64,000 nt of DNA from positions 1 through 64,000 of the forward strand of contig JABYQR010000168.1 in assembly GCA_022592445.1 (NCBI GenBank). Reading direction: 5' to 3'. Positions within the stretch are counted from its first letter, which is position 1; every line of letters starts with the position of its first letter. The notes beneath the pieces were generated by a model. It worked only from the letters and a program-made list of their open reading frames with translations. It did no database searches and was not told the DNA's origin. This DNA comes from Cytidiella melzeri. Lineage: Eukaryota; Basidiomycota; Agaricomycetes; Polyporales; Irpicaceae. Of the stretch, positions 33,591-42,394 are shown piece after piece. Both the position numbers and the translations under genes were made by a program.

Positions 33591-35990
33591 TTAGACTATA
33601 GATAGCACTGACACTAGATACGCAAGAACAGTAAACAGTAAAGCTGCATCCCAATCTTTCCTCCTCGCCGTTGTCACGTTTGCCCTCTCCACATCTGTAA
33701 TCAACAGATTGGGGCGTTGTAGTGTCTCAAACACGCTCGCGTTGCTCCCCTGGCACATCAGCACCGTCCCGTCCAGGTGCCGCTCTTGCGTGTGGTTCAT
33801 GTCAACGGCGTACAGGATTGTGCCGGCTGAGGGCGAGCGGATCTTCCAGATTGTGCCTCTGAGAGGGTGTCCGGCATTGAAGGGGATGATCGTCAAGCCT
33901 TGGCATTTAGACCGTCCAGGAGTTCTTGAGGCTTTTCCAGGTTCTTCAACATGCCAATGGACATGAATGCCCAGGTATCCTGATAGAGTAATCACTAAGA
34001 GTAATGTATGCAACTATGAAAACCCTACTCACGCTTCAATAATTTTAGTTCTTGTATTTTTGGCCAGGAATCACTGCCACAGCGTTGGCATGATCCCAAT
34101 TGCATAGGAGTCCTAGCGCTCTATACACCCCGTGCTTGTCCAACCCGTCCTCCAGCATAACGTTCCCCAAGCTGATGTCTCAATGCAGAATCTTGGATTG
34201 TGTCTCGTGCGCAGACTCAATCACTAACAGCACAAATTAGCCTCCAGATGAAGCACAAAGCGTTTGAAACAATGAACTTACCTGTGACGACATCACAAAA
34301 CGCGGTCACATACTCCTTCAAGTTATTGGTTGACTCTATGGGGTATGCGACCCGTTGCACAATTTGGTGATGAGTGTCGCGGAGCGACTGCTGCTATGCT
34401 GATAACCCTAAAAGGGGAGTGAAGTAGAGAGGAAGGGGGTGGATCTCCAACGACGACAACGAGGTCAAAGTCGATGATGAGCAGGCAAGCAGGCACTGGG
34501 GCCGGATACTGGCAGTGCAAATGACGAAGTTAATAGCATGCTTATACTAGGTTACATTGAGTAACTCACCTGGCAGTGCAAATGACGAAGAGGTCAAGAT
34601 GCAGAACCAGGGAGGGTAAGGGGTACTATATATACTGTGTCTGGGTGGTCTGTGCACCAGTTCCCACACTAGGGACTGGAGTAACTGTGGGACTGGAGTA
34701 ACAATAGAACAATAAGGAACCCGGGTAACTGTCAAAGACCGGGGTAACTGTCAAGGACCTGAGTAACTGTCAAGGACCTGAGTAACTGTCAAGGACCTGA
34801 GTAACTGTCGAGGACCAGGGTACGTAGAACAATAGAAATAGAACAATACAACAATAGAACAATAAGACCTGGGGGAATCCCTGGGGAATCCCCATCAATG
34901 GAAGAGGAACAATAGAACAATAGCCTAGGTTGATCTGGAACCGCTCCAGACTGAGTCTAGGGTTTGGGTCTGGACTATTGATAAATAAGGCAGGATGTCA
35001 CGTGACCCAGGTTAGGGTTAGGTCCGGTAACACTCCTAGCCGGGAAATAAGCGCTCTAGATAGGCGCCTAAGTCTGTAAACTTGTGAAAATATTGGAAAA
35101 ATCCGGTCTCTGTTGGACTATCCATGTCAATGAGTGTGAACACGCAATATTGAATACCCAACAGGAAACATCTGGTAGGTCGTCCATGCCTCAGATCTTG
35201 TCATCTGTGCCTTCCCATCACTGCTCTTCACGTTACCTCCACAAATCAACCGAGGCACATGTGGCACACCGTACTTCTCCAAGAGCTTGTAGACCTCGGT
35301 CTCGGTCTGTAGAAGGTGGTGGTTGACACGCCACGTGTCCTTCAAGAACAACACAGTGTGGTCTTGCTCTTGGGAGACAGTGACGTATCCGTGTGTGGCA
35401 TGACCAACAGTCGACGTGGACTTGAAGACGGGACACCTGACCAACAACTTCATGTTCCGTTTCTTGTCCTCCACCAACATCTCATAGACAGGATAGTTTC
35501 CGCTGAACGTGTCCTCGATCTTGGGCAGCTTGCAGCGCTCTTTCTTCCTGAACATGTCGATCACCTCCCTAAACACGTTCTCGTCTGTCTTGTCAGCCAA
35601 CCAAGCAGTCGGATCCCATCCTTTGGCCTCGTCCGACATGTGATTGTGGCACCAAAAGAACTGTGCCAGAAGGAGGGGCTGCTCGATGTAGTTGAACAAC
35701 TCGCTCACAATTGCTCCGGTGTGGTCCCAGTCAACCCATCTTGTATCGTTAGTCATGTGGTATGCATAACCCCAGGCCTTGACTCGCTCCTTGACGCAGC
35801 GGCAGTTGTCAAGAATACCACTCAGGTAAGGGTTACTGGTGATGAGTTGCGGCAAAGCCTGCCACTTGTAGGGAGGAGCAATGAGACGAGGACGGTCGGG
35901 CCGAACATTGGTTGGGCTAGGATTCGACAGCTGGAAAGGATCTTGAGGCCATCCGAGAGAGGTATCAGAGGTCGTGTGAATCTCGAGCTG
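33591..35990 (-). pseudogene. FunK1-type fungal protein kinase gene inside the hAT, broken
   Basis: The N-terminal block (about 35990-35130) reads ILDNCRCVKERVKAWGYAY, then the kinase N-lobe: YVTVSQEQDHTVLFLKDTWR with the conserved Lys, ETEVYKLLEKYGVPHVPRL, CGGNV. V2 (34375-35129) then interrupts. The C-lobe follows (34374-33591), with the catalytic loop reading ILH-stop-DISLGNVML: the Arg of HRD is replaced by TGA (34182-34180), as from CGA. FunK1 kinases are a large Agaricomycete family of unclear substrates. The gene is dead here. Whether the hAT captured it or inserted around it is discussed in the findings. Confidence 0.78.
34375..35129 (-). repeat. V2: V-family solo LTR
   Basis: 755 bp, on the plus strand TGTCGCGGAG to CCATGTCA. 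The perfect duplication ATGAG stands at 34370-34374 and 35130-35134. It contains four copies of a 19-bp unit (GTAACTGTCAAGGACCTGA type, about 34727-34815) and the duplicated leader-intron motif at 34509-34529 and 34570-34590. Confidence 0.92.
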
Positions 35991-35999
35991 CGACCTGCA

Positions 36000-37132
36000 T
36001 TGGAGAAATTATTTGGCATGGCTAAATGGGACAAGGACGGGAAGCAGGGGCTACAGCATCAGCGACTGTCTGTAAACGAGTGGGCTCTATTGAGTGAGCT
36101 TGGCGTGCTGCTGGGCGTAAGTACCATTTTCAGATTATGATGCTACAACTAAGTCAGCCACCTGCAGGATTTTCTCGATGCAACAAACCACATATTGCAA
36201 ACCAATACACCTCTCTTGCATGAAGTCATCCCGGTCATAGACATACTTACCGTGGCACTTGAAGACATGGCGGAGAACGTGTTTGCATCAGGTGCTGTCC
36301 GCTTGGCAGCTGCTCAAGGCCTTCAGGTGCTGAACAAGTACTACTCCAAAACTGATGACTCTGTAATGTATCGCCTGCCATGAGTGAGTACCTTGAAGAG
36401 TCAGATGTTTCTTATTAGCTGTTTCTAACTGTGTTTTCCTTGCAGTGCTCCACCCTTGGTACAAGACGAAGTATTTCCGAGATATGAATTGGCCTTCTGA
36501 ATGGATTTGCACGGCAGAGGACCTTCTGCGGGAGCAGTGGCAGAGCAACTATAGGCCCTCTGACCCAGCATTGGATAGCCGTGACGCCTTGCAACCAACG
36601 CTGGCAGTTCGGGCTGCTCCAGTACGTTTTCAATATTTGAGAGGACTTGGAATTGACTTGTTGGATCTTTCTGTAGCCTGGACATTGACGACCAAATGAT
36701 CGCTTTGCAAAACTCGATCAATACGGGCAAAATAGCAATGCTATCAATGTTCTCGATGAATATCTTCAGTTGTTGTGCCTCATTGATGTCAACAATCCTT
36801 TGCAGCATTGGAATGGCATTCTAGTGTCCAGCAACAATACGCACAAGCGAGCACTTGCGCAAATGGCCATTGACTTCTTGTCGGCACCGGCTTTGTCAAC
36901 CGATGTTGAGCGTGCTTTCTTGTGCGGTGGCCTCACTGTCTCAAAACGGCGTCATTCTCTGAACAATGAGTCTACTCGTGCTGCAACTGTTCTGAGTTCA
37001 TGGGCTTCTATTCCGGGTGTCATACCTGAGGAGGAGATACTACAGGTCTTTCAAGATAAAAACAAACGGCCAAAGAAGGGCAAAGAGAAGGCTATTGCTG
37101 TAGATACTGATGTACATGTTGTCGAAGATTAA
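36000..37132 (+). pseudogene. hAT transposase, C-terminal part
   Basis: Exons read LEKLFGMAKWDKDGKQ to 36116, then from 36168 FLDATNHILQTNTPLLHEVI and FASGAVRLAAAQGLQVL. An in-frame TGA stands at 36381-36383, followed by LHPWYKTKYF from about 36450. The hAT dimerisation region comes last: NNPLQHWN, LAQMAIDFLSAPALSTDVER, AFLCGGLTVSKRRHSLN. The N-terminal zinc finger and first catalytic Asp region are absent, so this copy cannot be autonomous. Introns sit at 36117-36167, about 36387-36445 and about 36622-36675. Confidence 0.85.
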
Positions 37133-37327
37133 ATTCTTTCTTTCTTTTGCTTACCCGCAGGTTGACCCGCAGGTATCATACTTCTCAGATGGCTGACCCA
37201 CACCTGTAGCTAACCTGCACCACAGGTATGTGCTACCCATGAGTCAATATACCCGTGGGTTGTTGTGAGGGTTAACCTATGAGTACCTATAGGTAACCTG
37301 CACCCGTGCTATGCTTTAGCTTTCAGA

Positions 37328-37742
37328 TGCAAATTATGTTGCTAATATAGATTGATGTTAAGGCTGTGTACACTACTAGCCTGTGGCGGTGTAAACATGG
37401 ACCAATGTGAACCACATTCAGTATCAAAAAAAGATTGTGGCACAAATGCACTGCAGCTTGAAACTTGATCTAAAATTTCAACAGTCAAAGGACACAGCCT
37501 GAATCAGGTCAGAGGGTTTCCCTGTATGAGCACAGCACATGGAACCACAATGTATATAAAGTCCATGGCTACTCAGCTACTAAGACCCCTACCTCCAAGT
37601 ATTTTCCCTTTTCATTGCTTCAGCGCTGGCCGGTAAGCAGATCATTGTAGCTTACACCTTGGGTTGTTGTGTTCAAATTCTTCTTCAATACAGCTTACAG
37701 TCTCTTCAAACACCCTTCCACATTCAATATTTTTGCCTTGTC
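37328..37742 (+). promoter_or_regulatory. Proximal promoter and 5' leader of SSP1
   Basis: Parallel to 41070-41337. ATGTATATAAAGTCC near 37548 is the TATA box. GCGCTGGCCGGTAAGC, near 37623, is the donor of a 5'-leader intron as in SSP2, ending in TACAG near 37696. The match over the leader is clear by eye. Confidence 0.6.
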
Positions 37743-38439
37743 ATGCACTTCTCGACCGTGCTGTTCGCCGCCATTGTCACCGGCGTGATCCAGATTGCGA
37801 CTGTATCTGCCATCCCGTACAGCCGCTATTCCCCTGATAGCGGCCTCTATTCCCACTATATATTACAAATAAAAGATAGTATTATTACTACTATTATTGC
37901 CCACAACAATATTAGTGCCCAATATGGTAATCCCCTGCCACTTCCTATTTTTCCCCTCTTGCTGTGTCCGCTCCAACGCACTTCTTGCCATCACCTCCAA
38001 CTTGTCCTCGCCCTTGTTGCCCTCCTCCTCGCCACTCATTGTTTAGTACACACTTGTGGCCTGGTACCGATTTGACACGCCTGTGGCGTAGTCAAAAACC
38101 GCATTGAGCAGTCTGACGACACTCATTCGCTGACCGGACGCAAAGGAGGTCTTGTGGGGTAGGATTCGGATAGGATTGTGCAGGTTTTGGACTGCAGGTA
38201 TGTCACCTTCTCATCTTCAGCCCTTGCCACGCTTTACCTAGCCACGCAGCTGAGCCCCAGTTGCACCCACTTGAACGGTAAGTTGTGTCAGTCATCTTTC
38301 TCATCTCCCTTTCTCCGTACAACATGTCTGTGGGAAGGTGCGAGAACGAGCGGCCGCAGAGTTACACAACACTTAAGCCGTCTCACTCAATCCAGCTGCA
38401 GATGTGTCTGTCATCATTGGTTACAACAGTGAGTTGTCG

Positions 38440-38596
38440 TTGCCCTCACCCTCGCCCTTGTTGTTGCCCTTGCCCTTGCCCTTGTTGCCCTCTTGCCCTT
38501 GCCTGTTGTTGCCCTCTTGCCCTTGCCTGTTGTTGCCCTTGCCCTTGCCCTTGTTGCCCTCTTGCCCTTGTTGCCCTTGTTGCCCTCTTGCCCTTG

Positions 38597-38637
<41 letters not shown>

Positions 38638-38746
38638 TCCCTCTCCCTTGTTGCCCTCTCCCTTGTTGCCCTCGTTGTTGCCCTTGCCCTCTCCCTTGTT
38701 GTTGCCCTTGCCCTCATTGTTGCCCTTGCCCTTGACTGCTATCACT
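38440..38746 (+). repeat. Minisatellite of TTGCCC and CCTCAC units
   Basis: About 300 bp of tandem (CCCTTG) and (ACCCTC) hexamers with interspersed TTG. Both strands read open as low-complexity peptides (Leu/Ala/Cys/Pro or Gly/Lys/Glu/Arg), which are artefacts of the repeat and not genes. Confidence 0.88.
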
Positions 38747-39095
38747 CTCGCTTTTGCCTTTTCTCTCGCCCTCTCCCTTCCATGTCCTCGCCCTCAGCGT
38801 TTCTTGTCCTTGCCCTCTCCCTTTCGCACCTTTGCCCTTGCTGTTGCTCTCGGCCTCACCCTCACTGCTGGTTTCACTCCTGCTTTTGCTATCTCAGTTG
38901 TCGTAGACACCTGTGTTGTTCTGGGACTGCCTGTGGCGTCCAATTGCTCCCGCATCTTGTGCGACTGTGTCGCCAGAGCTGCTTTGTAAACCTGTGCAAC
39001 TGTGTTGCCCAGCTGCATAAGTTGGATTGGACAGACTCTGAGGTGAGTTCCGTCACAAGCTGCATACATCCTTACCGATGTCCATCTCCATCTAG

Positions 39096-39278
39096 ATGGT
39101 GCACCACAGGCTCAATGAACGGGAGGCCAACCCCAATCCATACGTCAACTTCATCGTCCCTCTGCCAGTCTGAGATGCAGCTGCCCAGGAGGATGCCAGA
39201 CAGCTGCTCCGAGCCTTGATGGCGCAGGTCAAGCCTGTCATGAAGGCTCATCAACTTCAGGTGAACAGCATCGAGGAG
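39096..39278 (+). pseudogene. First exon of a WLM (Wss1-like) metalloprotease gene, stray fragment
   Basis: Reads MVHHRLNEREANPNPYVNFI, then a TGA within PLPV*DAAAQ, then EDARQLLRALMAQVKPVMKA and a GT donor after SIEE. This is the conserved N-terminal start of basidiomycete WLM-domain proteins (Wss1-type DNA-protein crosslink proteases). The zinc-binding HExxH part is absent. It lies inside the TIR element with no further exons, so it looks like a captured and decayed exon. Confidence 0.6.
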
Positions 39279-40272
39279 GTATGTCCATGTCAGTTCAAGC
39301 GACTACATGTATGGGGATTCTGACCATGTTATGTTCAGTACCATGGTGTGCACACTGTATGTGCTAATCTATTACACAAAGATTGCGTATTGATGGCTAA
39401 CACCTCTTCAGAACAAACAAATCAGACCATCTGGCATGTTCCGTCTGTGGTACGCCTAGAGGTGAAAGTGACTGGGAAGGGGTCTCCGGATAACATGGCT
39501 TTTGTATTGTACTATGAGCGTTGAATTCACAATTTGTTTGTTTATGTAAATTGCTACTGAGAACCTGAAGTTCATGCCTCAAGAAAGAAGTGGCATCCTT
39601 ACCTGGTAAGCACAGCAAATTGACATAGACTTTGAAAATGAACAGGTGCTCACACCCTTTGCATACTGGAGTAGCACCTTTAGCTATGCGGTGATCGGCG
39701 TGTTTGATCTTTCAACAGTCAACGTCAACAGTTAATCAGTAAAGTACTACTCCCCACCCCCCCTCCCCCTCCTCCTCTCCCCTTCTCTCGCTCTTTCAAT
39801 GCCTATTTCACCCTTGCCCATCCAGCCCCTTCTCCCACATTTCCTGTCCCTATCCTGTCGTAGCCCTTGCGCCATCCCTGTCTTTTCTACCTCGCGTGCC
39901 TGATGTGCCTGACTGTCTCACATTTCTATCTATTCTTGTTGCCGTCTCAACCCAAAACATGTTTCTTCGCTGGGGATTTCCTTTTTGGTAACTATTATTC
40001 TTCTCTGCATGATCATCTGTAATAATACTATCTTTTAATTGTAAGCAGCTCATTCCCATGTTCCCCGTGGCAACTCTGCACAGCTCACCTCCAAGGTTGC
40101 TGCACTGCGCTCGGGAGATGAACCGAGAAAAGCCCCTGCCGAACCAGTGATAAAAGTAACCCCGCCGTCTCCCACAAGCAAGAAACTTGCCCTCCCCGAG
40201 TCCAAACTTGAAGACGACATTAGGATAGTAGTACAAGGGCCGTATCGCCCAAAATCCCCTCCACATCTCTAG

Positions 40273-40929
40273 TATTATGCCACGTTGCGCTCCATATCTA
40301 TCTCCCACCTACCTGCCGCCCTAACGCGGAAAGTCCGGTTCCCCAAGGACTTTCCCCACCCTCGCTCACTGCCTACATACAATATGAAAGCACACCTCTG
40401 GTTTTACGTCGCGAGCTGTCCCGTGCTTCCCACCTCCTCCCTCGTTCACTCGCGCTCCTTCTGGTGTCATGCATGAGTCTATTGTACACTACCCCACAAT
40501 TGCTTGAGATTTGTAGAATAAAATTGCCTTACCGCAACATATGGAGTCAGCCACTTTCAACCACGACTGCACACCTGACAATGCTCTCATCAGCCCGAGC
40601 TGCGGCTCATTGAAGTCGACGAAGTTCTCGTAGTAGTGTGGAATCATGATCTAGCAACTTTACAGCTTAACTGACAACTCTCGAATATTTTGCCTATTCC
40701 AGATGCGAAAACGGCGAGCGAGACTGCTTACGTGCTCCCTCCCGTGAAACTGAATCCGAGACCTGGCCCTTCAATGTCCGACAGGCATGTACCCTCCTCC
40801 GCTGTCCTCTTCCGTACGAGTATGATGGCAGAATATGCGTCTGCTGTGTTGTAGAGATTGGTGGAGGCCTCGCATAGGCTTGAGGTGGTAACGGTGGTTG
40901 GGAGACCTGAGGCTGCTGTAGTCGTATAC
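40273..40929 (+). other. 3' flank of SSP1, part of a tandem duplication
   Basis: 40300-40490 matches the 3' flank of SSP2 (41740-41960). 40560-40610 (ACAATGCTCTCATC, CCCGAGCTGC) matches 42040-42070, where a short frame MLSSARAAA starts; here that frame stops after ten codons. No independent gene seen. Confidence 0.5.
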
Positions 40930-41153
40930 AGTACTGAAGATCTTGTTAGTTGCAGGAAATCGTTGGTACAAGTCTCAACTATGTATCAAGCTGCAGCGCT
41001 TTCATGCCACCATCTTCAAAGGTACCTGTTTCAGTTCCACGTTGCGAGCCGTGTCGAAGCACGATTGAGGCAGCACACAAAGCCTCCTCAGAGGTCATCC
41101 GAAAATGACCGTTCCCCTGTGTGGGCGGGCACAGCATATGAAGCCACAAAATA

Positions 41154-41337
41154 GAATATAAAGATCCTTGCCACCCAGCTAACAAGTCTCCAGCTCCAGG
41201 TCTTTTTAATTTTACTTGCTCCAGCGCTGGTCGGTAAGTTGATTGCCATTCTCGCCTGGGTTCAATGTACTGACATTCATTCTTACAGCTTACAGTCTTT
41301 TCATACCCCCTTCGACATTCTATATCTTCCGCTCGTC
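41154..41337 (+). promoter_or_regulatory. TATA box and 5'-leader intron of SSP2
   Basis: GAATATAAAG at 41154-41163 is a TATA box. The leader has a GT-AG intron, 41233-41288 (56 nt; donor GTAAGT, acceptor TTACAG). The start ATG follows 49 nt after the acceptor. Confidence 0.6.
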
Positions 41338-41694
41338 ATGCACTTCTCGACCCCTCTCTTGCTGTTTACAGCTATCGTCACCGGCGCGTTTCATACAGTG
41401 ACCGCGTCTGCCATCCCAAAAGGCCACCCTTTCCAATATTCCCCCAGTGCCGTAGATAGCATTGACATCAACTCGCAGTCGCAGGAACCAAAGCCTCCCA
41501 TAATCTTGCGGCATCACTACCACGTGCTGCCTTCAGAACGCAAGCCGCCTCGGGCTCCAGAACGCAAGCCGCCTCGCAAAAGCCTGCCGCCGAAGTCTGG
41601 TATAAGAATAACAATAACCCGGCCGCCCGAGCCTGACGAATACACCCCGCCTTCGCCTCAGAAGACCCTGGACCCCGGTCTACTCCAACCATAG
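41338..41694 (+). CDS. SSP2: small secreted basic, proline-rich protein (118 aa)
   Basis: Intron-free coding region. Residues 1-27 form a signal peptide (MHFSTPLLLFTAIVTG, cleavage likely after TASA), so the product is exported. The mature part is about 90 residues and contains two ERKPPR repeats, a basic block (KPPRKSLPPKSGIR) and a Pro-rich C-terminus. It has no cysteines, unlike many effectors. Its neighbour copy SSP1 is disrupted, so this may be the only working copy. Function unknown; secreted structural protein and effector-like protein are both possible. A TATA box and leader intron support expression. Confidence 0.65.
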   Translation: MHFSTPLLLFTAIVTGAFHTVTASAIPKGHPFQYSPSAVDSIDINSQSQEPKPPIILRHHYHVLPSERKPPRAPERKPPRKSLPPKSGIRITITRPPEPDEYTPPSPQKTLDPGLLQP

Positions 41695-42042
41695 AGCCAC
41701 ACTTTGTTGGTCCCGCGCTGCATAGTGTTCTCTCACTACCTATTAACGCGGAATGTCCGGTTTCCCTGAGGACTTCTCCCACCCTCTCTCATCGCTGTCT
41801 CCCTACTAGTAGATACAATAACCCTCTATGAGCACGCCTCTAGTTTTACGTTGCGAGTTGTCGTTGTCCCGCCCTCCCCGCATCAATTCCCCTCGTTCAC
41901 TCGCGCTCCTCTGTATCATATTAGGCGTGACTCCAGTTAGTCTAAAGTACACTGCTCGGACTGCTTTTGTGCGATATGGCTGACTTTGCCTGTTCACAAC
42001 ATACATAGTCAACCGAGTTCAACCCCAATTACACATTCGACA

Positions 42043-42183
42043 ATGCTCTCATCGGCCCGAGCTGCAGCTCTTCAACGTTCTGGTAGCAGCTCTACTTTAC
42101 AGCCGCTGCCGAATCCAAATGAGGTATTAAAGCGACGAGCTATACTGCACGTCGTCGGACAAGGCAGTATACCGTCACCTTGA
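42043..42183 (+). CDS. Short frame downstream of SSP2 (46 aa), doubtful
   Basis: ATG at 42043, reading MLSSARAAALQRSGSSSTL to a stop at 42183. The first ten codons are shared with the duplicate at about 40597, where it is truncated. It could be a first exon of an unrecognised gene or a chance frame inside the duplicated block. 42184-42394 holds nothing recognisable. Confidence 0.25.
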   Translation: MLSSARAAALQRSGSSSTLQPLPNPNEVLKRRAILHVVGQGSIPSP

Positions 42184-42394
42184 CTGGTATTCGCATTCCC
42201 GTTGAGCAAGGATACCGTCGACGACGATTGTAAGGAGAGACTTTGCTAGACGAGATCAATAAACAATCTGGCACGGCAGAGTGAGACTTTCGTTGTCACC
42301 GAATCTGCCATGAGGCCATGAGGGCAATGACACAAAGAATCTCCAGAGAATACCCACACATAAATTCCAACAATATAAGCATAAAACATCATGA

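Larger units (their letters stand above)
33368..37319 (+). mobile_element. hAT DNA transposon with perfect 8-bp duplication
   Basis: Terminal inverted repeats start TAAAGCATAGCACGGGTGC and are perfect for about 19 bp. The 8-bp duplication GCTTTCAG stands at 33360-33367 and 37320-37327, the length expected of hAT elements. Subterminal regions carry repeated ACCCGCAGGT motifs on both sides, probable transposase binding sites. Only the C-terminal half of the transposase is present (about 36000-37132, plus strand). The left half instead holds a FunK1-like kinase gene on the minus strand, interrupted by LTR V2. Confidence 0.93.
37866..40041. mobile_element. TIR DNA transposon, non-autonomous, TA-flanked, carrying captured DNA
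   Basis: Inverted ends CAAATAAAAGATAGTATTAT and its inverse (40041 leftwards, one or two mismatches) are flanked by TA (37864-37865 and 40042-40043), as in Tc1/mariner-like elements. The interior of 2.18 kb has no transposase. It has a hexamer-rich minisatellite (38440-38746) and an exon of a WLM-domain protein (39096-39278). Exon-like fragments with splice-site-like joins suggest host gene capture. Confidence 0.68.
37743..40272 (+). pseudogene. SSP1: small secreted protein gene, split by a TIR transposon
   Basis: The signal peptide is intact (MHFSTVLFAAIVTGVIQIA, then SAIP), near-identical to SSP2. The frame enters the transposon at about 37865. The C-terminal part reappears after it: SGDEPRKAPAEPVIKVTPP to PKSPPHL and TAG at 40270-40272. 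This corresponds to the basic Pro/Lys-rich tail of SSP2. The 3' flank (ACGCGGAAAGTCCGG, about 40324) also matches SSP2's (about 41745). So copy A was a complete gene before the insertion. Confidence 0.72.

Noticed and set aside
35316..36140. 274-codon plus-strand frame over the kinase region
   Set aside because: Mostly antisense to the FunK1 N-lobe; only its last third (from about 36000) is transposase sequence.
38421..38745. Long low-complexity frames on both strands (Leu/Ala/Cys-rich and Gly/Lys/Glu-rich)
   Set aside because: They are translations of a hexamer minisatellite, open in several frames at once.
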